This document shows positions 1-9,640 of a stretch of DNA of 64,000 bases, in pieces. Both the position numbers and the translations under genes were made by a program. Origin of the DNA: Favolaschia claudopus (taxonomy: Eukaryota > Basidiomycota > Agaricomycetes > Agaricales > Mycenaceae); assembly GCA_037176885.1 (NCBI GenBank), contig JAWWNJ010000061.1:992001-1056000 (forward strand), given 5' to 3'. The notes under the pieces were generated by a model that did no database searches, had not been told where the DNA came from, and saw nothing but the letters and a program-made list of their open reading frames with translations. Numbering within the stretch: the stretch's first letter is position 1; each line of letters begins with the position of its first letter.

Positions 1-1
1 G

Positions 2-211
2 GGAGAAGCTGGTGTTGAAGGCTCCTCGTCGTCGGCATCGTCAGCTTCGTATTCTGGTGGTGGAACGACGTCGCGCCAGGCCATGTACTCTGGCAGCGTG
101 CTCGTCGTGTCCGACGACAAGCGTAGTGCAGAGACCTTCTTGCGGTGGGTCCGGCGGCCATTGCTCGCCATCGTCGTTGGCGACGACGACGGTGGTGTGA
201 AAGGAAAGTAA
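2..211 (+). CDS. 3' end of a gene entering from the left, product unknown
   Basis: Frame 2 is open from the first base to a TAA at 209-211, about 69 codons with no stop and no need for a start, so it reads as the C-terminus of a gene that begins outside the window. The peptide starts with a Gly/Ser-rich linker (SSSSASSASYSGGG) and ends in a more ordered stretch (SVLVVSDDKRSAETFLRWV, then a DDDGG turn). I do not recognise the family. The antisense frame over the same bases is also open, so the strand is an inference from the better-looking peptide. Confidence 0.4.
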   Translation, partial: GEAGVEGSSSSASSASYSGGGTTSRQAMYSGSVLVVSDDKRSAETFLRWVRRPLLAIVVGDDDGGVKGK

Positions 212-2201
212 AACGCTCGGTCCGCAATCCCTTTCGATTACGTGATATTTTAGCAAAAATGCGTCATAAATCGGATTAAAAACATAAATTTCGAGTCCTG
301 GCAGGCTACACCACCGTTTGTTCCGGACCTCCGGAGGACGTTTTGACAGATGCTGTTAGCTGACATCTCCGAAACATTCCCTGGAGACCGAAACATCGAT
401 TCCCAGACAATCCGTCGGCGATGATGTCCTGGGGACATTCTGCGCTGAAGCTCTCCAGGACATTAGAGCCAGTTTGCTGACGGCGCTTGCCATAAATAAT
501 ATTTGAATTGCTTCTTAAATTCGATCAAAATACAAATAAAAAAATGGTATTGCAAGCAACAAAAGTATACATTGAGTGGCTACACAAATGATTCTAGGAG
601 GGAGAGGAGAAGAGGAGGGAGAGGAAGTAAATGATAATTTTCCGGAAGATGGAGAGAAAGAGAGGTGGGGAGAGGGCCGAAGCGTGTTGATGAGAGAGGC
701 TTGGGGAGGACGACGGCAAGGACTTTGATGAAGGTTTGCATGGGTTACACTCTTGAGAAGTTTTCAGCTTGCGGCCTTGGACTCTTGCGACCGTTGTCTT
801 GCAGTCTCAGCCTTGCACAGTGAGGTTCTTGGATCTTGCGGACTTGCGACTCTTGCCTGAGGTGGAGAGATCTTCGTGCCACAACGGACTTGAAGAGGCT
901 TGAAGATTGAAGCTTGAAGGGATGTTGAGGAGAGATGACAGTGTCAGAGGCTTCGAGCTTCCTTCTGGGGTGTCGTGAAAGACGAGGAGTTTGGAGGGGG
1001 GATGAGGGAAGAAGACAAGAGAGTGACGTGGCAGCGGAGACCGTAATGACAAACATCACCATTGAATGATGCCACGTCATGATGCGATGTGGGGACTTCA
1101 TCGTTTTCTCGAGTTCGACGCCAAATCCAGCAGCAAAAGGTTGCGTCCGCTCGAGGAACTTCATGAACTTCCTTGGAATACATTGTGCATTCAATACTAA
1201 GTCACAAGGAGTTTATTGGGGGATATAGCTACTCCAAATACAGTACTTGTTGAATCAGACGAGCTTAAGATTCCAGTATATATCTTAAGATTTGAACAAC
1301 CTTCTAGGATGTCCTTCAACCATCCACAGACTGTCCCAACCACGCTTCTGAGGACATTTCGAAATTGAGAGCTGTTGGAGCTCGCAAATCATGGTTCCGA
1401 GGACATCACACCTCGGACATTATTTTGACATTTGAATAAAATGGTGGTGTACTAGCTATACCAAGGCCCTCCGGGCACGCCTGGTACCTCAGCGCTTATC
1501 TTTTCCCCTCTTAACTTACCTCGCCTTAGTGTTTCCCCTCTTGACTCATCTGTTGACAGATTGTGTTAGAGACATAGTTGTTGACGCACTGTCACTTAAT
1601 TTTGAATGGAACAACTTGAATAATTGCGCTTTTACTCATATACAGGATTGCGGTAGTTAGATAGACGTCCCAAAATTCGCCAGCTCAAATTGGGACTTGC
1701 AGCACCGCAGGCTATACTAGTAGTCAAGAATGAACAAATAATATTTATCGCTACTTACCGCAAACTAAGTACTACACTCAACCGTAGATGCCTGAGGTGC
1801 ACTCAACCGTCAATTGCTAGGTGATATGATATGATATCCTGGATTCCTGCGGTTGAATGCTGACCAGTTGGCAGTTTCTCGGGATCATCTCAGATTCTCA
1901 TTGCACCCATTCGGTACACCTGACTCTGGATTCCACTCACCACTTGCTCACTGAATATAAGGCCTTTGTTCAAACAGATTTCGAGAGAGAACCAACGCGC
2001 AACCAACGCGAGAGGAGAGTCCACCCATACACAACCCACACATCAATGGCAGTTGACAGGCGGCAATCGCCGTCAACTGATGATGGTAGCCAGTGGCGGC
2101 TGACAGTTGCTATGGTATGATCGAGCAATCACTGCAGATTTTTAATCCGTCTTTCAGACCTGGTCCCTTAGTCGGTACCAGGAACTGGGTAGTTTCACTA
2201 A
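212..2201. other. long gene-poor stretch
   Basis: About 2 kb with no exon I can support. It holds a purine-rich tract at 590-680, a short inverted repeat (listed separately), two near-copies of a pyrimidine-rich string around 1500-1550, and a GATAT run near 1825. A 149-codon antisense frame at 745-1194 has Ser/Arg-rich, low-information composition and no recognisable domain. This may be decayed repeat DNA, but no terminal repeat, reverse transcriptase or transposase motif is visible. Confidence 0.5.
1024..1079. repeat. perfect 10-bp inverted repeat with ACGT cores
   Basis: TGACGTGGCA at 1024-1033 is matched by its exact complement TGCCACGTCA at 1070-1079, with a 36-nt spacer. Each arm carries an ACGT core of the type bound by bZIP factors in fungi. 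No gene start is close enough to assign a target, so a regulatory role is only a possibility. Confidence 0.5.
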
Positions 2202-2457
2202 CACAGGGGAGATAAGCGGATATCTGACGGCAAGATATGCAAAAGATATGCGAAGGACAGTTACAATTCCTTTCCAATAACAGAGGACAAAGAGTGTGAA
2301 AGGTATCCGCAATTCATGAGAAAGACATGCCTTAATCCGAATGTTCTTTGCATGTCTTTTCAATACTTTCTTTGGCGAATATTGGAAAGATATTGTAACT
2401 GTCTTTCACATTTCTTTCGCATCTTTGCCCGAGAGACATTCACTTATCTCCCCTGTG
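2202..2457. mobile_element. MITE: 256-bp non-autonomous element with long terminal inverted repeats
   Basis: The two ends are inverted copies of each other starting CACAGGGGAGATAAG. The similarity runs for about 65 bp on each side, to a shared GACAGTTACAAT, and weaker complementarity continues inward, so nearly the whole element can fold into one hairpin. The flanks are a direct TAA on both sides (2199-2201 and 2458-2460), a plausible 3-bp target-site duplication; the shared TA could instead indicate a TA-targeting element. A 3-bp TWA duplication is typical of PIF/Harbinger elements and TA of Tc1/mariner. There is no transposase, so it would depend on a copy elsewhere. The small antiparallel reading frames in it are mirror images of the hairpin. 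Confidence 0.85.
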
Positions 2458-2616
2458 TAAGTATAGCGTATATAGTAGCAGCACATCTGAAAGTAGGTTG
2501 GGTTGAGTTCGGGATGGGGAAAAGTCAGAATCTGTTGCAGCAATTTCAAGCTGTAGGCCTCAGGTAAAGTTGGAAGAGTGCCTGTTATACTAGACGCGAG
2601 ACATCAATTCAGATTG

Positions 2617-2740
2617 TCGCTGTTTCGCTTGTGAAGTAGCGGTCAGAGTGTAAAAAACATGCTTCCTTTGGTGAAAACTCGGATGGAAACACAAACTCTG
2701 TGAGTCAGTGTGACTGCTACTTCACAAGCAGCGAACCGCA
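2617..2740. repeat. imperfect inverted repeat (hairpin), arms about 33 bp
   Basis: The left arm core CGCTTGTGAAGTAGCGGTCA (2626-2645) is complementary, with two mismatches, to TGACTGCTACTTCACAAGCA (2711-2730), and weaker pairing extends outward on both sides. The spacer is about 55-65 nt. It may be a decayed MITE or one end of a larger composite with the next hairpin. Confidence 0.65.
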
Positions 2741-2761
2741 ACACTATCGGAAACCCCGTGA

Positions 2762-2882
2762 TCCACCACAGGTTGCGAACGACCGTAGAATTTCCAAGAA
2801 GCACAGGAAGAGCATACACTCGGAGCGCCCCAAAGGTATGTGCTTCATTGGAATTCTAGGGGGTTTCGCAGCCTGTGGTGGA
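2762..2882. repeat. inverted repeat (hairpin), arms about 44 bp, just 3' of the F-box-like gene
   Basis: TCCACCACAGGTTGCGAA at the left end pairs with TTCGCAGCCTGTGGTGGA at the right end. Pairing continues inward through a TAGAATT-CCAA-GAAGCAC block to about 2805 and 2838. The outer ends (TCCACCAC / GTGGTGGA) look like element termini, but no clear target duplication is visible. It ends 40 bp from the stop codon of the minus-strand gene at 2922, so it could lie in that gene's 3' UTR. Confidence 0.7.
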
Positions 2883-2921
2883 TTGTGAGGGTTCGGATAT
2901 AGAAGCAGTGAGATTCAGTCC

Positions 2922-4150
2922 TCAGGCTGAGAACATTGACAATGCCTCAACCTGGAGCCAAGTCTTTGGCTCCTCGTGGATGACTCCCTCGGCCTGGGAC
3001 CTTGTCAATACAGCTCCATGCACTTGCACGGCATTGGTGGCAAGGGCAACACGACGCAGCGTCGGACATGCAGCCATCATGTCGCGACCCGCGCTGAATA
3101 GGCCCCCAGATTCGCCCATGAAGTGAGGGATCTGGTTAACACCCAACACCGTGAAGTGCCTGACATCCGGCATTTGGAGTATGAAGCTCTCGAGTTTATT
3201 CAATCGTTGCAAACTTGAACTTGAGATGCTACTACGATGAAAATCGTGCTGATACAAGGAGTAAGAGTGAGTACACTTGAGAGTATCGAGGAAATGCAGG
3301 GACGTACCATATGTTTCTGCTCATCCAAAATGCCTAAATGCAACAGATTCGGGACTATATCCGCCACCGCCCTGACTAAGGCATCAAGGACTAACTCCTG
3401 CGGCTGGCGGAGCCACTGATATTGCCAGTGCTTTTGCCGGAGATTCAAGGTGGTAAGGCTAGCCTCGTATTGTTTCAAAGGAGAAATATGTGCCAACGTC
3501 GATATCTCGACCCGTTGCAAAGCTCTTCCCGCCGGAAGATCCCCGACGTTGTTCGCCTTGACCGCAATAAGGTTCGGAAGCAGGTCCGATTCTGGGTCCA
3601 GAGCGCAAATATCTCGATCAGTGTTCAGCAGAAGGATCTCTGTTTGGTTCCGCCAGAACTCCAAGATCAACTTGTCGTCGAAATAGCGATTTTCGAACTT
3701 TGTCAATCGAAAAGAGCATTTGTTGATGATTGAGCCTTGAAAAAAATTGTAACGAGAGCCCTCCCTCGGACCCAGGATACGCAGCTCCTTGAGGTGGACA
3801 GATTGCGCGAGTGCACGAGTGAGCTTGGAGGCAATGGATGGCTCGAAAGAGATTGGGAGTTGGAGAATAAGTGAGTGGACGTACTCCGCGAGATATGCAT
3901 GTTTGGACGCGGCTTCTGCCCACAGTTTCAATCTCCACATGCTGTCCCCGTCTGTTTCACGTAGATCCACGGATCGGTAGATAAGACGTTCCGCTTGGGA
4001 TCGAAAGGCGCTGGAGATTCTGCAGAGTGAGAGAAGATCGTGTTTATCTGCCACCATATCGCATATAATGGCACAAATTTCGGGAGGAAGGAAGAATCGT
4101 CGTGGCGTCCTTGTATGCTTGAGCCGAGGGCGACGAGAACCTTTGACCAT
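2922..4150 (-). CDS. F-box-like protein, expanded basidiomycete family (copy 1)
   Basis: Two exons. The first begins with MVKGSRRP and carries an F-box-like segment, LPPEICAIICDMVADK, followed by LLSLCRISSAFRSQAERLIY. A leucine-rich body follows, whose rows suggest LRR-like or F-box-partner repeats. An intron of about 55 nt near 3255-3310 (donor GTACGTCC, acceptor TTGTATCAG) joins it to a second exon ending in a conserved MMAACPTLRRVALAT block. The start at 4150 is chosen because the paralogue at 31600 also starts MVK at the same point; an ATG at 4213 is possible. F-box proteins recruit substrates to SCF ubiquitin ligases through Skp1, which here is inferred from the family only. The substrate is unknown. 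Confidence 0.75.
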
Positions 4151-4541
4151 GGCGGTAAAGCGAGCAAAATTTGCAATCGGCGATTCGGTGAGAGAGGTGG
4201 AAGATGGTGACATAAGGACCAACTCGCAGAGTGCACTGACCGTTTTGACCAGCAGGTTAGGCGCACAAAATGGCTTGCGAGGCGATATCCATTGTAAATG
4301 CTAAACAGACAAATAATTTCGGACCACAGATATATGGAAAGACAGAAACCCAAGTCAGGAAAAAAATATAGAAACTAGAAGTGCTTTGGCGAATTATTTA
4401 ATTGAAGCGTATGAGCAATCAAACTACAAGCAAAGCATCGGACTAAGACGTAAGGCTAGAGTATCGAGAATTCCTCGACTCTACTGCAAGTCCCCCGGGC
4501 CAGCTCCTCGCGGATGGTAACGAACCCTTGTAAACACATCC

Positions 4542-5936
4542 TTACTTGTTCATCCCAAACAGTCGTCTCAACGGGCTCGGCTGCTCAATCAATGGAGCGG
4601 GACGTTGACCAAGCAAGTCGGGGAAGCTATATTCCGATTGCTTGACAAAGAAAACGGTACAGTGCCATCGGGCGCGACAAGTAGTGTCGACCAATATTGC
4701 GAGCCTGTCCGCAAGAATGTGCTTTGACTGATGGTACACCGCCCGTACTTGTGGGCTGGGCTGGCGTTTCGGCCAGTAGCACGAGAGAGTCCAACCGAGA
4801 ATGTACACAGGTTTGTGATTCACGTAGTAGTCGAAGACTCGGGTATGAGTGTTTGGACTGGAGTGGATGTCGTTGACCGGCATTGACAGCTGAGGGAGCG
4901 GGTCCGCTGTAATCGACTCTGCTGCTACTGCGTTGACGCTCTCCACTACCGGCTGTTTGGTAGCCTTCCCTGACGGCCGCTTCAGATCTGGCGATGGAAC
5001 ACGGGGCCTGACACCATCGCGAGTGCTGAAAGTGATTTCTTGCGCGGGAGGAGGGAAGATGGTGCGAGCGTTTGTGTTGGGGGTGGTCCACTGCAGTTGG
5101 AAGACTTCTTGGCATTGACCGAAGGACTCATCGAGTAAGGGCCCTGATAACGAACTAGTTGTCGTCGCCTCATTATCGATTGCCTGTGTCCCGGATGGTC
5201 CTTTGTCCCCCGTTATTCTACCGCATTGCCATCGGTGGAGGTACTTCTCGTCGACTGGTTCTGGAGGATGAGAGATGATGCTGGTATCCATATCCATCAC
5301 CGAGCGAATAAAGCCGTGTCGCTCGATAACTGTACACGCTCGTTTTTCCCAGGTTTGGAGTTCGCGGCACAATTCATCTATTGTGCTCTCTCCGATGTTG
5401 CCTGGACGAACTAGATATTTCTGAGTCAGCTTGAAGCTGTCAAGAACATCATCAATGGCGCGAAGGTCGTGACGATAATTTTCGAGTGCAGGATGTGGAC
5501 GACAGCAATCCCGCAAATGGATGAACAGCTTTCGCATCACTCGGGCTCGTTCGAAGTTGAGGGGCGGGATGGCTATTCGTCGTTTGACATGTTGCAACGA
5601 GGGAAGGGTGCTGTTGTCACCTTCAGTTTTGTACGATGCACGATTGCCGCAAAAAGCGTACCTGTAGTGCTTCAAAATCACGGCGTGAGGAAACCCGTCT
5701 TGGCTCTTGTCCTTCAATATTTCTGAGAGAATTTGTGGCGCGGTCTCCAAATCCAGAATCTTATTGGATAAATTCAAATGGTCCGAATATCCCTCGGTGT
5801 CAACAACAACACTGAGTAAAGACCATTTCGATGAATCTTTGTCAAGGTCGTTAAATTTGATGCCACCCTTGAGGTAATTTTCGACGATAGCTATGGCCTT
5901 CGAGACTGATATCAGCAGCAGATTAGAAAATGACAA
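4542..5936 (-). CDS. lineage-specific protein of unknown function (paralogue at 63.3 kb)
   Basis: A long open exon of about 464 codons. The N-terminal half is rich in helices and charged residues (SKAIAIVENYLKGG, then RVMRKLFIHLRDCC). A variable Pro/Ser linker follows. The C-terminal block of about 90 residues contains VYILGWTLSCYWPKR, SKHILADRLAILVD and WHCTVFFVKQS. That block, the HRWQCG segment and the ITFSTRDG segment recur in the gene at 63294, so these are the constrained parts. No catalytic motif or known domain is recognised. The reading frame begins without a clear ATG: a likely acceptor (GATATCAG) precedes SKAIAIV, so at least one upstream exon exists that I could not place. The 5936 boundary is therefore provisional. 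Confidence 0.7.
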   Translation of the reverse strand: MSFSNLLLISVSKAIAIVENYLKGGIKFNDLDKDSSKWSLLSVVVDTEGYSDHLNLSNKILDLETAPQILSEILKDKSQDGFPHAVILKHYRYAFCGNRASYKTEGDNSTLPSLQHVKRRIAIPPLNFERARVMRKLFIHLRDCCRPHPALENYRHDLRAIDDVLDSFKLTQKYLVRPGNIGESTIDELCRELQTWEKRACTVIERHGFIRSVMDMDTSIISHPPEPVDEKYLHRWQCGRITGDKGPSGTQAIDNEATTTSSLSGPLLDESFGQCQEVFQLQWTTPNTNARTIFPPPAQEITFSTRDGVRPRVPSPDLKRPSGKATKQPVVESVNAVAAESITADPLPQLSMPVNDIHSSPNTHTRVFDYYVNHKPVYILGWTLSCYWPKRQPSPQVRAVYHQSKHILADRLAILVDTTCRARWHCTVFFVKQSEYSFPDLLGQRPAPLIEQPSPLRRLFGMNK

Positions 5937-6031
5937 GGGGCAACAAACTTCGAGCGCATGACTTTGAGTGACAGTTTCTTCCTTCGTTCTAACGTTTCGT
6001 TAGCTGTGACATCTATGAAGAGACACTGGCT

Positions 6032-7483
6032 TTACCCAACGTACTTGCACTTCACAGTCATACAACAGCGATACACCTTATCGTACCCGGCGACGTAGTA
6101 ATGCCCATACCTCTCCGTGAACGCCGTTTCATCCAGCCGCTGCACCCCTTCCTGGATAGGGATGTTCGGTGGAAATGAAGCGTGCGTCAGATGAGCCTCG
6201 TGCTTGAATTGTATCAAGATTGTCGAAGTAGACGCGGTTTTCGAAAGCATCTTCGTAATGTTCGCGTTCGCACCAACAGGGTGAGATAACACGTTGACCG
6301 TTGCGCCAATACCAATGTCATAGTCATCATACATCTCCCTGACTGTCTGCCATTGCAGATGATTCACGTCTGTGTTGGTTTTCCTATTCCATTTCTCCGT
6401 GTACTTGAACTCGGTTTTGAATACGCTGGCGGCTGTATGCTCGCCTGTCACGGCGTCGAGGCCACCCCCGAGGATACACTGCTTGGACCACGGGATTCTG
6501 ACTTGACGCTCAAGGTCGGTATGCGTCTGCAATATGGTGGAACAAAAGAAGAGCGGTGACTCGTGGGCACGAACCTCAATTTTTTCATCATCACCAACGC
6601 TTCGTGCTCTTGACCGCGTTGGTATGCCACCAGACAGAATAGCTCCATCCCGAATCACCGAATTAACTAGATTCGATTGAACAATATGCGACCTCGGGTG
6701 AAACACCGGGTTTTGTTGCGACCTAACTCGCTGCGGGATGTCTATGCTGGCTGTCGGACTCGCATGAAGGAACGCCTTTTCCCGACTGTAGACGAATTCT
6801 ACTCTAACACGAATGGCATCCGCGGCCTGAAAAGCATGGGGTAAGCGAAGAACCGAGAAAGCCACAGATAAAGAAGACGTACAGTTTCGAATCCAGGCTC
6901 GTCAGTTGCGCCAAAGACGACCCGGTCACCGTCTTTGAGTACGTGCGGCGCGTCTTTTGTTAGAGCGCCTTGCTTTGACTCGACCCAGACTCCCCCAGAA
7001 GTGCCAGTATGTGTTATTGACGTCTTGGTTACGCTTAATTCGCTATTCGAGAAGTGTACAACGCGGATGAAACAAACCTCGGAATCTTCGAAGGTCAGGC
7101 GGACATCTTTGGTACGTTTTCTCAGGGTGTTGTGTTCGAATAAATTTTCACTGATGTCGACAAAATTTTCGTTGGAGTTCCTCCTTATCACGAATCTTCG
7201 TATCCTAACGGGAGGGTCGACGACAAAGATTACGCCTTCAATAGAGCTTCTTGTTTCAGCGCCCTGCTTCTTGCGCGGACCTGAAAAGCTAGTTAATCGA
7301 ATCGTTGCACAGCCGAAATGGTTGCTCACCTTGCACAGAAAAATCCGTCTGGTGCTCCTCGTCAACGCTAGCAACCTGACGCTTACCTACCGATAACTTT
7401 GGGTGAGTTGTGATTCAACGGAAAGTGCCAAACCTACCTTTCCCAGCATTGCCAAGTTTTGTCTGTTTCCCTCCTTTGGGCAT
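6032..7483 (-). CDS. FHA-like domain protein with a C-terminal YGHYYVAGY region, function unknown
   Basis: Spliced from at least five exons. Exon 1 (7483-7438, MPKGGKQTKLGNAGK) joins 7386 after a 51-nt intron, then QVASVDEEHQTDFSVQ joins GPRKKQGAE. The N-terminal half resembles an FHA phosphothreonine-binding fold: a beta-rich run, then TSGGVWVESKQG and LKDGDRVVFGAT, matching the usual TSNGT-type and LxxGDxIxFG strands. The SRxH signature is not visible, so phosphopeptide binding is uncertain. The C-terminal half contains TEFKYTEKWNRKTNTD, GIGATVNVLSHP and RYGHYYVAGYDK. This last motif recalls the FGTHYI-type motif of MACPF-like proteins but is too short to assign. The last residues (VYRCCMTVKCKYVG) may include an unspliced intron. 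Confidence 0.65.
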
Positions 7484-8130
7484 AAGTTACAACACAATCT
7501 ACAGAAAGTGGAAGTTCGGATAGAGAGAGGGAGCACGAAAGAAGACCAAGCGTCTGGGGGGTAACAGCGAGAATAAATAGTCTATCCGAACAGCATAGAC
7601 TGCCCTGATAGGGCATATGAGATGAGCGCTTGTGCACTGCCGTCACAGAAACACCAAAGATGACAATAGTTCCTGCGGCGGGACCATGTTGGCAATGTTG
7701 TTCATGAGACGAAGATCGGAAGATGTCTTGAGCATCTGTCATCAAGATGCGGCTCTGTCGGATGGATGAGTCGTGGGAAACGTACAGACACCGTGGAGCG
7801 ATTCTGGCAGTGTTACTGCACAGAAATAGCTCTGTAGCAAAGTTTGGAGCACGTTGGCCAAGCGAACCAGATGTAACCAATAGGCAAGGGGCTCAAGAAC
7901 ATTGTTGCTTTTGATACGACCTGTGTTGATTTACGCCACCAGCCAGTGCGCTTGACATTTTACGAGCAGACAGATCTTCAAAGAAGTCTGGAGGGAGAGG
8001 AGTTCAAGGGAGACTACATGCACGTCTAAACAACAGCTGAGGCCAAGCTGACTTGGAACAACAGTCCGTGACAATATGTCGGAAGCCGGCATCCGCTGCG
8101 CCAACGCCCATAGATGATAGTCTCATGAGT
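7484..8130. other. gap with no supported gene
   Basis: This is the likely 5' region of the FHA-like gene on the minus strand. Minus-strand frames at 7434-7880 overlap its first exon out of frame and have Ser/Cys/Arg-rich composition without a domain. I see no repeat or RNA gene here. Confidence 0.5.
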
Positions 8131-8473
8131 CTACGACGACGCCGTCAAAGCGGCTAGCCACTGGCAATGCCCCAGAGAAAGAGATGGTGATGGCAAAGGG
8201 GGAGCGACGGAGGCACCGTATGTCCCCGAGGCGGAGATGTGGTGTCCACTGCAACCTGTTTGCGGCGCTGGAAAGAGGGTGAGGTTGAGCGCGGCGGTGT
8301 CGTAGCCCAAAGGAGCTGGAGTCGCATTCTGCAAGCGAAAAATAAATGAGCGAAATGGCGAAGGAACCGTAAGAAGTTACGCACCTGACCGTGACCCTTG
8401 GCAGGGCCTGCACGACAAGTTCGAATACACTGACAGGATTCTGGCCGTAGTTCTTGAAACCTGAGCCACCCAT
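8131..8473 (-). CDS. possible small two-exon gene, product unknown
   Basis: An ATG at 8473 opens MGGSGFKNYGQNPVSVFE, followed by a donor GTCAGG and a polypyrimidine/acceptor TTTTCGCTTGCAG about 60 nt later. The downstream frame continues NATPAPLGYDTAALNLTLF to a stop at 8131, giving roughly 90 residues. Splice signals and intron length fit the other genes here, but there is no recognised family. The downstream peptide is Ser/Pro/Leu-rich, so the second exon or the whole model may be wrong. Confidence 0.3.
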
Positions 8474-8859
8474 TGCGATCTCTATGATAATTAAAGTCCT
8501 ATCCATTGAATATATTGGAACTTCGAGAAAGGCTAAAGCGGGCACTCACTATGCACTGCGCGCGATCTTACATGTCTGCGTTTTCAAATTTCCTGTGGGA
8601 TCGGCCCTTGGATCGGCCTCAGGTCACAAATTGTTTCTCTGCTCAGACTTCCCGCCGAGTCGGCATAAGAAAAAAGTCGTTCTTTAGGATTGGAAAGGAA
8701 GCGAGCTGTGGACGTCGAGCGTGAATGCGCCACTGGCAAACTGGTTGCTGTCGCCAGCTGTTGTAGGTCAAAGATGGATATCGATGGATCATGGCGGTGA
8801 GTGTTGACGGAAACAACTGGGTACTAAAAGGATGGAATCGAAAAGCAAAAACAATCAGA

Positions 8860-8931
8860 TGTCCCGGGCCAGAATCGAACTGACGTCAATCGCGCCACAA
8901 GCGAGCATACTAACCACTATACTACCGAGAC
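8860..8931 (-). tRNA. tRNA-His (anticodon GTG)
   Basis: Read on the minus strand from 8931, the sequence folds as a tRNA. The 7-bp acceptor is GTCTCGG with CCGGGAC, followed by TA, then D arm GTAT-AGTGGTTA-GTAT, anticodon arm CTCGC-TTGTGGC-GCGAT (one end mismatch), variable loop TGAC, and T arm GTCAG-TTCGATT-CTGGC. The anticodon is GTG, reading histidine codons. There is no intron. The discriminator base is A, as expected for eukaryotic tRNA-His, whose extra G-1 is added after transcription. Confidence 0.9.
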
Positions 8932-9534
8932 GATGATAAGAGCCGCAATTGCATAACCAAGTAGCATGTAGCACATTCAGCCTTATCCCAAGAGTCGTTC
9001 CACCATGCCGGAGACCATGCCACCACACCTTCAAGTTGTCGACTCCGTCTTACCTACAAACTGCGCCATCCTCTAGACTGAGAGCACGCCGTACGGTACC
9101 GAAGAGTCCATGATGTATAGTCCCAACGGCGAGCAGAAGACCAGCTACTTCAAGTAAATTCACAAAATCTCAAGCGCTCATGGCTTACACTTCACGCCAT
9201 GACTTGGACTCGAAAGGCGAGGAACCCCAGACTGCAGACAAACTTGGGCTAGTTCGGTGTGCCTTGTTTCGTTAAATGCTGGTGGTCTCGGGCTTTGTCT
9301 TGTTGGAAGACCTTGAATCGGTGAACTCGGACACGATTTTTTCCCTTTGAATTTGCTTTGAATGCAAGTCTCAGCGCTTCAATGCAAAAAACCCATCCGC
9401 AACCGAGTTCCCCGACTCTAGTGCGCTCTGGATGAGTCTCGACCTCCCCCAATCGTCATTTGCTCCAACACCGGCGAAACTTGTATTGAGACAGCAAAAA
9501 TTCAAGTGAGACTGAGACCTCAGGCCTCAGTTGC
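8932..9534. other. gap with no supported gene
   Basis: Spacer between the tRNA and the promoter of the gene at 9641. The small frames present have no domain and no convincing splice sites. Confidence 0.5.
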
Positions 9535-9541
9535 TATAAAT
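9535..9541 (+). promoter_or_regulatory. TATA box of the gene at 9641
   Basis: TATAAAT lies 100 bp upstream of the ATG at 9641, a reasonable spacing for a transcription start near 9565-9575 and a short 5' leader. It is the main reason for rejecting the more upstream in-frame ATG at 9506, which lies before the box. Confidence 0.5.
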
Positions 9542-9640
9542 TCTCCCTGCAATACTTCGATGTTTCCCAACTCTCTCACACTCCAACCGTCTACCACTCG
9601 CAGCAACACAAATTTACTTCACCAATTTTTCAAGCACAAG

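Noticed and set aside
745..1194. 149-codon minus-strand frame
   Set aside because: Ser/Arg-rich composition, no domain, no splice structure and no paralogue in the window.
2154..2567. Two antiparallel reading frames of about 70-80 codons
   Set aside because: They mirror each other because they lie in the arms of the hairpin MITE, and they show no independent coding signal.
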